Source: Sulfuriflexus sp032250955
GTDB lineage: Bacteria; Pseudomonadota; Gammaproteobacteria; AKS1
Length of the DNA: 64,000 bases
Assembly: GCF_032250955.1 (NCBI RefSeq)
Contig: NZ_JAVVES010000001.1
Coordinates: 26,800-90,799 of the forward strand
Reading direction: 5' to 3'
Below the pieces are notes generated by a model. It was not told the origin of the DNA and did not search any database. It saw nothing but the letters and a program-made list of their open reading frames with translations. Positions 38,627 through 48,088 of the stretch are shown piece by piece. How positions within the stretch are numbered: the first letter of the stretch is position 1; each line of letters begins with the position of its first letter. The translations under genes were made by a program, and so were the position numbers.

Positions 38627-38656
38627 TTGAGACGCTATACTTTTTATGTGTATACC
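38627..38656 (+). promoter_or_regulatory. candidate sigma-70 promoter for the small cysteine protein
   Basis: TTGAGA at 38627-38632 and TATACC at 38651-38656 are separated by 18 bases, about 65 bases ahead of the ATG at 38720. Both hexamers are close to consensus and there is an AAGG ribosome binding site nine bases before the ATG. Confidence 0.45.
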
Positions 38657-38719
38657 GGATGAGGCATAAGCCGTCCCGGCCTTCGCGCAGCACTTACCAA
38701 CATATCAAGGATCAAAAAC

Positions 38720-38968
38720 ATGGTCACCCTACACACACCTGTCGCAGTCGGTTCACCTGACCCCGAGCTGAAGACCTCGCCCATCCTCGATGAGTTCGAT
38801 GACGAATACGAGGTGCTCGCCCAGGAAATGGATGAGCTGCCAAGCTGCCTGTTTAATGATCTGGTTTACGAAGACGGTAGCTATGTATGCAGCAGTACCG
38901 GCATCCTGTTGCATTGCGAGAAAGGCCTGTGGGTAAGACAGGGAAGCTGCGACCCGGATAACCCCTGA
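38720..38968 (+). CDS. small acidic cysteine-containing protein, unknown function
   Basis: 82 residues with no signal peptide. The first half is acidic (DEFDDEYEVLAQEMDEL); the second half holds four cysteines at residues 43, 57, 66 and 77 within a compact region with GSYVCSSTGILLHCEKGLW, a pattern broadly like the small DUF1496 proteins, though I cannot confirm that. Four spaced cysteines could form disulfides or bind a metal. It has a good ribosome binding site and its own candidate promoter, and stands alone between the B12 locus and the trehalose operon. Confidence 0.72.
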   Translation: MVTLHTPVAVGSPDPELKTSPILDEFDDEYEVLAQEMDELPSCLFNDLVYEDGSYVCSSTGILLHCEKGLWVRQGSCDPDNP

Positions 38969-39007
38969 CTGAGTCGCGCCGCGCTGTATTATTTTTCTGC
39001 CCGTCGT

Positions 39008-40942
39008 TTACGTGATCGACCAGCCAGCCAGTGCCTGCAGGCGGGCAATCAGCGCAGCGTGTGTCTGCGCAACCTCCTCGCCCTGCGCGCGTAGCGCCAG
39101 GGCCAGCACACAGGGCAGATTCAATGCCTCGCCACGGGTGACAGCCTCGGCATAACGTGTCGCATAGTCCTGCGGCACACGCAATGTCCAGTTGCCGGGG
39201 TCTGTTATCCCTGGCCGATTGTAGATCTCTTCCAGGCCCAGCAGGTCCGCAAAAAATACCATGACGTGTGCCGCCGGGCTGGCAAAGATGTCCGCCAGCC
39301 TGGCATGTGCAAGTTTACGCCAGTCGCTGGCCAGTGTTTTCGCAAAGGCCTCCCTTTCTTCCTCGACAACGAGTCGCTGCGCGAGATAGCGGGCCTGCTC
39401 TCCCGCCTGGCCATTATTAACCCATTGTCTGACCAGGTGCCAGACAGGCGGGGTGTCATGGTTCCCCACCATAATCCAGTCTTCGGCATGTGCGTTCTCA
39501 CTGCGATACACATCGAGCGGGTTGTCGAGGTCTGCCTTTTGCGTCACCCGGAAACGGCCCAGGCCCTGGCGCGCAATGACCCGCGCCAGCGGGTAAGGCA
39601 GGGTACTCAACACCTCGCAGAGCACATCCTCGTTTGATGCGCCATGGGCGCGCACCGCATCAACGACGGTATCCAGGAGCAAGGCATAGCGTTCCACCTG
39701 CAGACGTTGTAACGACTGCACCCAGTCATCTGCGTAACGGGGCACCGTGGTATTCAACTGCTCCGGCGTGACGATGGCGTAACGGGCCAGGCCGGGGTGT
39801 TCCAGCAACTGCGGCGAAGAAAACAGCCGCGCTCCATGCTGAACGGCATGATACGGATCGGGGTCATCATTACGGTAAACCCAGGGACAGACCAGACCAT
39901 GCGGATGATCAATGCGGATACCGTCAAACTCGGTCAGCATCTTGTTGACCCGCGCCAGCAGGAAACGCATGACCGGCCCGGGTTCACCGCGTGGCTCGAG
40001 ATACTGTTCAGGGTTAAATACACCATAGCCCCAGGGCTGACCGAGCGGATTGGTGCGACTGGGAGGCGCACCCATTCGATAGTCCTGAAGATAAAATGCC
40101 CCCCGACTCCAGGCATCACACGGCGACAACCCGACCTGCAAATCACCATAGAGGCGCAAGCCCCAGCCATTGAGCAGCGCGCGCCACTGCGCATGCTGCC
40201 GGTGAAGGAGAAGCTGGCCCAACTGGTAACGTTCGATGGCCATTTGATAACGGTGTTGCAAAACGGCGCGCCGCGAGGCGCAATGGTCTTCCTGTCCCGG
40301 GGCGGGCCGATAAAGATCACGCTCGGTGCAGTCTTCATTGAACACCGGCCAGTCGCGATAGTGACGGCCACCATGTGCAGCGGCCAGTGCGTGGTAAAGC
40401 GCGTCCGCGTCTAACCAGTCAGCCTGCCGGGTAGCAAAGGCGGTCAACTCCGCCTTGAGGTCAATGGCCGAGGCATCTCCCTGCGTAAGACGCTCGATAA
40501 AGTTATCGTAAATCTCATCCAGCGCCGCGTGACTGGCATCAAAGGCATAACGGTGATCACTGTGGGCGCTATCACGACGGCTCCCCGCAAGCAGATGTCG
40601 AAGGCTGCCCTTGCCAAGCAGACCGCCCGGGGCGTTTGCCACCGCGACAATGTCGAGGTTTAGAATATTTCTGGAAAACAGCGTGCCATCATAGGGTGAA
40701 GGGTTATCGCGGGCGGTCTGTCCTTGCGGCCCGAGCTGCACCGCGTCAAAGCCGAGACGACGCGCAAAGGCAAGAAACTGTTTCGCCCCTTCGCTATAGG
40801 GTGAACCACGACCGATATCCTCACTCGCCAGGCCTGGGAAACTGGCATCATGTATGGCCAGGGCCAGCCGCCGCTTACCCAGCAGCCGCAGGGCCTCGAC
40901 TATAGCCTCATCAGGTTGTTGGACGGTCTCCTGGCTATTCAT
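39008..40942 (-). CDS. 4-alpha-glucanotransferase family protein (second GH77)
   Basis: 644-residue GH77 protein, last gene of the trehalose/glucan operon. The three catalytic acids of the family can be placed: FDGIRIDHPHGL (nucleophile Asp), EDVLCEVLSTLPYPL (acid/base Glu) and MVGNHDTPPVWH (transition-state Asp). It is thus likely an active amylomaltase-type enzyme that moves maltodextrin segments. Sequence differs strongly from the GH77 half of the neighbouring fusion, so the two are not a recent duplication. Its start overlaps the end of the fusion gene by eight bases. Exact substrate is unknown. Confidence 0.85.
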   Translation of the reverse strand: MNSQETVQQPDEAIVEALRLLGKRRLALAIHDASFPGLASEDIGRGSPYSEGAKQFLAFARRLGFDAVQLGPQGQTARDNPSPYDGTLFSRNILNLDIVAVANAPGGLLGKGSLRHLLAGSRRDSAHSDHRYAFDASHAALDEIYDNFIERLTQGDASAIDLKAELTAFATRQADWLDADALYHALAAAHGGRHYRDWPVFNEDCTERDLYRPAPGQEDHCASRRAVLQHRYQMAIERYQLGQLLLHRQHAQWRALLNGWGLRLYGDLQVGLSPCDAWSRGAFYLQDYRMGAPPSRTNPLGQPWGYGVFNPEQYLEPRGEPGPVMRFLLARVNKMLTEFDGIRIDHPHGLVCPWVYRNDDPDPYHAVQHGARLFSSPQLLEHPGLARYAIVTPEQLNTTVPRYADDWVQSLQRLQVERYALLLDTVVDAVRAHGASNEDVLCEVLSTLPYPLARVIARQGLGRFRVTQKADLDNPLDVYRSENAHAEDWIMVGNHDTPPVWHLVRQWVNNGQAGEQARYLAQRLVVEEEREAFAKTLASDWRKLAHARLADIFASPAAHVMVFFADLLGLEEIYNRPGITDPGNWTLRVPQDYATRYAEAVTRGEALNLPCVLALALRAQGEEVAQTHAALIARLQALAGWSIT

Positions 40943-43900
40943 TTGGATCCGGGGCAGCCCCCTGTTGCCCGAGTAGAAATGCCACCGGGAAGTGGCGCAG
41001 GACCTGCCCTACCGGCAAGCGCCACGAGCTGTTACCGGCCTCGGCCTGATACTCTTCGCCGGTCAGCCAGTTACGCCAGTCAGCGGCTGGTAACTCGATG
41101 CAGGTATCGGCCCATACCCCTTCACCAAGCGGGGCACCGCCACCGCCAAGCGTATAGATCAATCGCGGCACCACGGTTATTACCCATTGTCCGGCATGGC
41201 CGCGGGCAAAGGCGCACAGGTGCTCTTCGTACGTACCCGAGACCGTCAGCGGCACATATTCACCCACCTGGAATAATTCGGCCTGGCTGTGCCGCAGTTG
41301 CAGACTGCGCCAGGTCAGGTATAACTTGGCGCGTCCATCCTCGATGTGATCGACAAGCTCGTCACAAATCGCCGTTAAAGCCCGGTTATCTTTCAGCGCC
41401 GCCTGCAGCCCGTCGAGCAAGTCACGGCGGCAGCCATAATCGACCGGCCGGCGGTTATCCGGATCGACCAGGCTGAGGTCCCACAACTCGTTACCCTGAT
41501 AGATATCCGGCATGCCCGGCGAGGTGAATTTAAGTGCCAACTGGGCCAGGCTGTTAAACAGTCCCGCCCGACTCAGCGGCCCCTGGAATGACTGGAAATC
41601 AGCAAGGAAAGGGTTCTTCTCCATATCACCGAGTAATGCCGCGACGAAGTCGACTACGGCCTGCTCATATTCGATATCGGGATTGATCCACGAGGTGTGC
41701 AACTTGGCCTCCTTTACCGCCTTGAGCATGTAGTCCTGCATGCGTTGCCTGAACCCGGCCAGCGCGGCCGCATCAAGCTCCTCCAGTGGCCAGGCCCCTG
41801 CCAGGGTCTGATAAAAGAGATACTCATCATTGCGGGATGGCGCCAGCCGTTTATTCAGCATGCGTTTCCGGGAACGGTTTATCCGTGCCCAGCGTTTGAC
41901 ATAGCCACGCCATATGTCGGGTACTTCGGTAAGTACATTGATACGCGCACGCACATCTTCGCTGCGTTTACTGTCATGGGTGGAGGTCGTGAGCATGGCA
42001 TGCGGCCAGTTCTGCGAGCGCTCCAGGTTTTGGTGATGAAAAGCCGCCACGGAAACGCCGAACCGAACCGGTTCGCCGCCAACTTCATTCAAGGAGAGCA
42101 ACCTGTTATAGCGGTAAAAGGTGGTGTCCTCGAAACCTTTGGCCATGACCGGGCCGGTATATTGCTGGAACTTCATGGCAAAGGCGAGTATGCGTTGCCG
42201 GTATTCCTCGCTCTTGCCTTCCGCAATATCAAACAATAATACCTCGCGGACGAAATCATAAACCGAGGTATCCGCGGCACGGCTTCTTTTCCTGGCGACA
42301 TTCACCGCCCAGTCCACGTAATGCCGATCCGCCTCGCTACTCCCTTCCGCACTGATATAAGTCCGGTAAACGGGGAACCAGGCAACCACCTCACTCAGGG
42401 CCTCACGCAGGGCACTCAATGAAAAATCGCGCGTATGCCGGTCCAGTTCCGCGATGCGGCTAAGCTGCTGGGCGAGAACATTGAGCTCACTTGCCAGGGC
42501 GGTGCGAATGATAAGCTTCTTGCTGCTATAAACCTGCCTGTCAAACTGCACATCATCACTGATAAACTCGCGATAGACACGGTTCATCTTCAACTCGGCT
42601 GCCGGATTAACGAATAGACCGTTTACGAGGCTGCCGAACTCATAGCCGGTAGTTCCATGTACCGCCCAGTCCTGGCGCAACCGTTCATGGTCAGCGAGGA
42701 TCTTCTCCACCAGAAGGTAAAGCGGCCTGTCTGCAGCATCTGTCCCGGCGCCGGCACTGACCGGTTGCCTGGAGACCACGCGTGTCTGCAGGAGACGAAA
42801 ATAATTCCCCGGGTCATAGAGGCCATCAGGGTGATCGATGCGCAGGCCCTGCACCCGGTTATCGGCAATCAGTTCCAGCACCAATTCATGGGTAGCCTCG
42901 AAGACCGCCGGGTTTTCGATCCGCAAACCGGCCAGCTCGTTAACCTCAAAAAAGCGCCGGTAATTGATTTCGTCAGTGGCCACCCGCCAGTAAGCTATAC
43001 GCCATGCCTGTTGCTCGAGTAATGCATGCAGCAATTCGACATTATGCCGGCTGTTGAATGTTTGCAGGTTCTCATCCATGAAATGGGCAATATCCGCGTC
43101 ACGATACAAACGCGTCAGGCTCGCCTTGTGCAGGCCCTTGTCACGCCGCCGCTCGGCGATTTGTGCCGCATCCGTTTCCGATCGCCGGGGCAGGTTCTCA
43201 AACGCCGTAATCAGGCTCTGGTAAACAAGCAGTTGCTGGTTAGTGGCGCCGAGTCTTTCCTCCAGTTGATCGATGTTATGCGCAAGAATATACGGATATT
43301 CCCCCGGGTCGATGGGCAATTCATGTTCGTAATAACGAACATAGAAGGATCCCCTGTCAGGATCGTATACGAGTTCCAGTTCACCGCGTTCGAGGATGCT
43401 GCCATAGTGATCGCCGAGGACGGGGACGAGGATCTTGCCACGCAACGCATCCTTCAAGGGTGTCCAGTCAATATCGAAATAGTCGGCATAAATCGATGCC
43501 GGGCCATTTTCCAGCACATCCAGCCACCAGGCATTGTCACTGCCCATCACCCCCATATGGTTCGGCACCATGTCCATGATCAGGCCCATCTGTTGTTGCT
43601 TCAGGACATCTGTGAAACCGGTAAAACCGGCCTCGCCACCGAGCTCGGTGTTGAGAGCGCCGTGGTCAATAATGTCATAACCATGCGTGCTTCCCGGGCG
43701 CGCCTGTAAACAGGGCGAGGTATAACAGTGGCTGATGCCGAGCTGGTGCAGATAAGGCGCGATTTCAGCCGCCTGTGCAAAGGTGAAGCCGCGATGCAAC
43801 TGCAAGCGGTAAGTACTGCGGGGGATATTGGCCTGTGCCGGCAATGTCCGGGACGGCAAAACAGAGACGGGCGGATTGACTGCACAGCCCCGCTCCTCGC

Positions 43901-46088
43901 GTAACGCGCTGACCACTGCCAGGATATGCTCATCTTCACGCCATAACTCGAGATCCAGGCTCAGTTTGCGTTGCCAGTTCGGATACTGATCCGTGGTGCC
44001 TGGCAGGTTGACCTGATCCAGCTGCCCGAGCAGGTCTTCAAGCTGTAACACCATCACCCTGGCAGGTGTGCGTGCCAGGTAAGAATGAATCGCCTCGTCC
44101 AGTTCCGGCGTCATCACCGGCGTTGCCAACGGTTGAATACTCATGCCTTTGGGCAGCAGGGCTTCTCGCTCAAGCGCCATTAACAGGCGTGCCCTGTCCC
44201 CGGCGCGGGCGATGACTTGCTGATCGCGCAGCGCGCGATGGGGAAATAATTGCAGTTGCTCGCGAAGCTCCAGGTCCCTTCCCTGCCAGAAACCGGCCAG
44301 CGTTGGCAGGTCATGGGTGCTGACGGCTACCAGCGCATCAAGTTCATATTCATGCGGCGCCTTGAAACAGCCAGCAGCGGTCTTTTCAAAAAACAACAAC
44401 CGGTATGACAAGACACCCATCGCTGGCAGTGCCTCGCGCACCTCGTCAGGGACTGTCCCCAGGTCCTCGCCAATGACAAGGCATTCGTTGCGTTGGCTCT
44501 CCAGTGCGAGGATGCCCAGGATCTCCTCGAAGGGATAAAACACATAACTGCCCTGTTGCGGCGATTTTCCCTGTGGTACCCAGAACAGCCGCAACAGGCC
44601 CATAACATGGTCAATGCGCAAGGCCCCGGCAGAGCGCATGTTCTGCCGCAGTGTTGCAATGAAAGGTGCATAGGCCCGGGCGCGCAGTTGTTCGGGCCGC
44701 CACGGTGGCAGGCCCCAGTCCTGTCCCTTGAGATTGAATTCATCCGGCGGCGAACCGATATGCGCCCGCACTGCATATAAATCCTGGTTGCCCCAGGCCT
44801 CTGCGCCGGCCCTGTCCACGCTGAGGGCAAGATCCTGGTACAGGCCCACGCCCAGTCCCAGTTCATAGGCATGACGGCCCACCTCCTGCAGTTGCAACTC
44901 GGCATGCCATTGCAGGTATTCGTAAAACTCCACCTCCTCGCGATGCCCGGCGGCAAAGTCGAGTACTGCATCGGCATTCGGATCACGGTAGGCCTTTGGC
45001 CAGTCCGGCCATCCGCGAACTTTCGGCTCACGTTTGTGCAGCCATACCCGAAGCGCCTCATACAGGGCATGCCGGTGCAAGGCCTCACCCTGCTCCTCCT
45101 GGAAGCGGTGAAATGCCCGGGCGCGCTCGCTGTCAGTCGCAAGATGCTGTTGCCGGAAATATATATAGAGACGCTCAAGGGTCTCAAGCTTGACCGCGGC
45201 GACGCCTTCATAGTCCACCAGTTCAGTTGCGCGCAGGGCCCGCAACCTCGCCTGGAACTCCTCGCCGGCCACTTGCTGCTGGACCTGATCACATTCGGCG
45301 AAGTCAGGCACGGCCTCGACATCAAGGTAGAGTATGTTTAAAAACAGGCGACTCGATGGACTGTAGGGGCTCGCGCGCCCGGGCTCATCGGGAAACAGGG
45401 CATGCAGCGGATTCAATCCCAACAGCCCGGCACCGACCTGTGCCGAGAATTCCAGCAGCCGCACAAGATCGGTAAAGTCACCGATCCCCCAGTTACGCGC
45501 CGAACGTACCGCATAAAGCTGGACAGACGACCCCCAGACACGCCCGCCATTGCGGATCGCCGCTGGCTGATAACAACGACGCGGGGCGATAATGAGAGAC
45601 ATACTTGCCGCTGGAATACCCGGCGCATCCAGATCCTGGAGCTCCAGATGGTGATAACCACAAGCGGGCAGCTCCGCTATTACCAGTAACCCGTATTGCC
45701 AACCGGCCACTTCCGGTGCCGCTTGTTGCCATGCCACCAGCTCGGCGGGGTAAAACTCACCACTCTTGCCGGCCCCGTCCTCTTCTACTATCTGCCAACG
45801 GTAACGATGCTGCATGCCCTCGCCGGGCACGCCAACCCGGATACTGATATTGGCCTCGTCTTCCCGGGCAACCAGCACGGGCGGCAACGCACGACACCCG
45901 TCTGCCGCCTCTGCCTCGGCGAGCGCCCGTTGCATCGCTTCCCGTCCCTGTGTCGGCACGCCCATCGCCGCAAGCAGGTCACGCCGGGTTCGTTCACTAA
46001 CGGCATGACGCTTACCCCATATGTCATGGTATTCGGAGGCGATATGAAACTGTTCACAGAGGCGATCAAGTATTGACCGCGAACTCAT
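40935..46088 (-). CDS. malQ-treY: fusion of 4-alpha-glucanotransferase (MalQ) and maltooligosyl trehalose synthase (TreY)
   Basis: 1717 residues in one frame. Residues 1 to about 740 are GH77: SSVQLYAVRSARNWGIGDF, GALRIDHVMGLLRLFWVPQG (nucleophile), CLVIGEDLGTVPDEV (acid/base), AVSTHDLPTLAGFW. From about 755 to the end is a GH13 TreY: STYRLQLHRGFTFAQAA, GLIMDMVPNHMG, GLRIDHPDGLYDP (nucleophile), LYLLVEKILADHE (acid/base), LTTSTHDSKRSEDVR. TreY turns the reducing end of a linear alpha-glucan into a terminal trehalosyl unit; TreZ, encoded just upstream with a four-base overlap, then releases trehalose. Fusing MalQ would feed or recycle short maltodextrins. No sign of a frameshift at the junction. 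Confidence 0.93.
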   Translation of the reverse strand: MSSRSILDRLCEQFHIASEYHDIWGKRHAVSERTRRDLLAAMGVPTQGREAMQRALAEAEAADGCRALPPVLVAREDEANISIRVGVPGEGMQHRYRWQIVEEDGAGKSGEFYPAELVAWQQAAPEVAGWQYGLLVIAELPACGYHHLELQDLDAPGIPAASMSLIIAPRRCYQPAAIRNGGRVWGSSVQLYAVRSARNWGIGDFTDLVRLLEFSAQVGAGLLGLNPLHALFPDEPGRASPYSPSSRLFLNILYLDVEAVPDFAECDQVQQQVAGEEFQARLRALRATELVDYEGVAAVKLETLERLYIYFRQQHLATDSERARAFHRFQEEQGEALHRHALYEALRVWLHKREPKVRGWPDWPKAYRDPNADAVLDFAAGHREEVEFYEYLQWHAELQLQEVGRHAYELGLGVGLYQDLALSVDRAGAEAWGNQDLYAVRAHIGSPPDEFNLKGQDWGLPPWRPEQLRARAYAPFIATLRQNMRSAGALRIDHVMGLLRLFWVPQGKSPQQGSYVFYPFEEILGILALESQRNECLVIGEDLGTVPDEVREALPAMGVLSYRLLFFEKTAAGCFKAPHEYELDALVAVSTHDLPTLAGFWQGRDLELREQLQLFPHRALRDQQVIARAGDRARLLMALEREALLPKGMSIQPLATPVMTPELDEAIHSYLARTPARVMVLQLEDLLGQLDQVNLPGTTDQYPNWQRKLSLDLELWREDEHILAVVSALREERGCAVNPPVSVLPSRTLPAQANIPRSTYRLQLHRGFTFAQAAEIAPYLHQLGISHCYTSPCLQARPGSTHGYDIIDHGALNTELGGEAGFTGFTDVLKQQQMGLIMDMVPNHMGVMGSDNAWWLDVLENGPASIYADYFDIDWTPLKDALRGKILVPVLGDHYGSILERGELELVYDPDRGSFYVRYYEHELPIDPGEYPYILAHNIDQLEERLGATNQQLLVYQSLITAFENLPRRSETDAAQIAERRRDKGLHKASLTRLYRDADIAHFMDENLQTFNSRHNVELLHALLEQQAWRIAYWRVATDEINYRRFFEVNELAGLRIENPAVFEATHELVLELIADNRVQGLRIDHPDGLYDPGNYFRLLQTRVVSRQPVSAGAGTDAADRPLYLLVEKILADHERLRQDWAVHGTTGYEFGSLVNGLFVNPAAELKMNRVYREFISDDVQFDRQVYSSKKLIIRTALASELNVLAQQLSRIAELDRHTRDFSLSALREALSEVVAWFPVYRTYISAEGSSEADRHYVDWAVNVARKRSRAADTSVYDFVREVLLFDIAEGKSEEYRQRILAFAMKFQQYTGPVMAKGFEDTTFYRYNRLLSLNEVGGEPVRFGVSVAAFHHQNLERSQNWPHAMLTTSTHDSKRSEDVRARINVLTEVPDIWRGYVKRWARINRSRKRMLNKRLAPSRNDEYLFYQTLAGAWPLEELDAAALAGFRQRMQDYMLKAVKEAKLHTSWINPDIEYEQAVVDFVAALLGDMEKNPFLADFQSFQGPLSRAGLFNSLAQLALKFTSPGMPDIYQGNELWDLSLVDPDNRRPVDYGCRRDLLDGLQAALKDNRALTAICDELVDHIEDGRAKLYLTWRSLQLRHSQAELFQVGEYVPLTVSGTYEEHLCAFARGHAGQWVITVVPRLIYTLGGGGAPLGEGVWADTCIELPAADWRNWLTGEEYQAEAGNSSWRLPVGQVLRHFPVAFLLGQQGAAPDPNE

Positions 46089-47998
46089 GTTGTCGGCTCC
46101 TGAAAAAACCAGGCCACCGACCAGCGCGGCAAGCGGTACGCCGCCAGGTCAGTCTCGAGCGTCGCCGGATAAACATAGATGACACGGCCATCGGCCAGGT
46201 CTTTCCTTGTAAATGACAGTGTTGTCTCGGCCAGGTTGGCCATTAGTATCAACAGCGAGCCGTCCCCCATGCGCCACTGGACGCGCAGGCCCGACTCACC
46301 TAACAGACGAAACTCAGCCTCGCCGCCCGGCATACCCGGCAGGCGCGGAGTAATTTTTTCATGACGGAGGGCGAGCAGGCGCTGGTAAAACAACAGGCAA
46401 TCATAATGGGCCGTATCCTCCAGGCTGTCCCAGTCCAGCTTGCTGCGTGCAAAGGTCGCCGGCGCATTCGGATCAGGTATGCTTTCACGCGCCTCGGGAT
46501 CTGAAAACCGTTCGAAACCGGCAAACTCGCGGCGGCGACCCTCAGTGACCGCGTCGGCTATATTCTCACCAAAATCGCAGAAGAACTGAAAGGGCTGTTT
46601 GCTTGCAAATTCCTCGCCCATAAACAGCAATGGCGGCGAGGGTGCCAGCAGCATTATCGCGACCATGGCCAGCACGGCCTCTTCAGACGCCAGCATACTG
46701 ATACGTTCACCAAAGGCGCGGTTACCGACCTGGTCGTGGTTCTGTAAAAAGGTAACAAACGCGGTCGGTGGCAAGCCGCGACTGGGCTCACCACGCATAG
46801 CGCCGTCACGATAAACAGAAGGCTCTCCCTGGTAGGCAAAGCCCTCGGCCAGGCAACGCCCCAGGTACCACGCCGGTCGGCTGGCATAGTCAGCATAGTA
46901 ACCATCAGTCTCGCCGGTGAGCAGGCTATGCATGGCGTGGTGTATATCGTCGTTCCATTGCGCAACATACTGTTGCGGCCTCGCATCCTCATCGCGAGCC
47001 AGGTAATGCGCGGCGTTGTGATCATTCTCGAGGATCAAGTGAACATGACGCTCCTGCCCCGGCCCCCGCGCGACTGCCGTGGCCAGCTCCTCGAGGATAT
47101 CAGGCGAAGAATCATCAATAATCGCATGTACCGCATCCAGGCGCAGGCCATCAAGGTGATATTCCTCGAGCCAGTAAAGAGCGTTGTGGATGAAGAACTG
47201 GCGTACTGTCTCGCTGTCCTTGTCATCGAAATTAATCGCCGCACCCCAGGGCGTATGATGATGTTCAGTAAAAAACTGCGGCGCATAGACATGCAGGTAG
47301 TTGCCTTCCGGACCGAAGTGGTTGTACACGACGTCGAGAAAAACCATCAGGTTTTTCCGGTGCGCGGCCTGAATTAGATCCTTGAGTTCATCGGGTCGAC
47401 CATAGAGACTATCCGGGGCAAAGGGCAGCACGCCGTCATAACCCCAGTTACGGTCACCCGGAAAATCAGCCACGGGCATGAGTTCGATGGCGGTGACGCC
47501 CAATGCCACCAGGTAGTCCAGACGGATCTTCAGCGCAGCGAAGTTGCCCTGGGGGGTGAAGCTGCCGACCTGCAGTTCATAAATTACCGCCTCTTCCCAT
47601 GGTCGGCCATGCCATTCGGTATCACGCCATGGCCAGGATGCCGGGTTCACTACCTCGCTGGCCCCGTGCACATCTCCGCTCTGGCAGCGTGAGGCCGGGT
47701 CTGGTACGCGTAACCCGGCATCGATCCGGTAACGATAAAGGCTACCGGCTTCGGCCTGATCGGTTTCCAGACCAAACCAGCCGTCCGGCTCGACGCGCAT
47801 TGGCAACAGGATCTCGCCGCCAGGCTTGTCGAGGCATAGATCCACCTGCCCGGCTGCCGGGGCCCACAGACGGAAGCGAACCCGGCCATCATCCTGCAAC
47901 TCGGCGCCAAAGGGCATGCGATGCCGCCGGTGCAACGACTCGTCGCCGGCGGCGTACTTCTTTGGCCCCCGCCTCATCCGTTGCCATCGAACAGGCAC
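46085..47998 (-). CDS. treZ: malto-oligosyltrehalose trehalohydrolase
   Basis: GH13 enzyme that cuts trehalose from the end of maltooligosyl trehalose made by TreY. An N-terminal carbohydrate-binding module precedes the barrel; catalytic residues are in LDGLRLDAVHAI (nucleophile Asp), HLILENDHNAA (acid/base Glu) and FLQNHDQVGNR (Asp). I start at the GTG at 47998, which has a strong GGGAGG site seven bases upstream, giving 637 residues; an internal Met at 47917 (MPFGAEL) would fit the conserved domain but has no such site. Confidence 0.94.
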   Translation of the reverse strand: MPVRWQRMRRGPKKYAAGDESLHRRHRMPFGAELQDDGRVRFRLWAPAAGQVDLCLDKPGGEILLPMRVEPDGWFGLETDQAEAGSLYRYRIDAGLRVPDPASRCQSGDVHGASEVVNPASWPWRDTEWHGRPWEEAVIYELQVGSFTPQGNFAALKIRLDYLVALGVTAIELMPVADFPGDRNWGYDGVLPFAPDSLYGRPDELKDLIQAAHRKNLMVFLDVVYNHFGPEGNYLHVYAPQFFTEHHHTPWGAAINFDDKDSETVRQFFIHNALYWLEEYHLDGLRLDAVHAIIDDSSPDILEELATAVARGPGQERHVHLILENDHNAAHYLARDEDARPQQYVAQWNDDIHHAMHSLLTGETDGYYADYASRPAWYLGRCLAEGFAYQGEPSVYRDGAMRGEPSRGLPPTAFVTFLQNHDQVGNRAFGERISMLASEEAVLAMVAIMLLAPSPPLLFMGEEFASKQPFQFFCDFGENIADAVTEGRRREFAGFERFSDPEARESIPDPNAPATFARSKLDWDSLEDTAHYDCLLFYQRLLALRHEKITPRLPGMPGGEAEFRLLGESGLRVQWRMGDGSLLILMANLAETTLSFTRKDLADGRVIYVYPATLETDLAAYRLPRWSVAWFFQEPTT

Positions 47999-48088
47999 AG
48001 GCTCACCTCCCGTATGATTGACAGCGGGCAGACTCTGTCTGTGCAGCCAGCTATTGGCAGCTGTATCTTCCCCGCTCCAGCACGCATG

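Noticed and set aside
44327..45325. 332-codon minus-strand frame inside the malQ-treY gene
   Set aside because: Second frame on the same strand as conserved GH77 sequence; its translation is rich in Arg, Cys and Trp with no domain.
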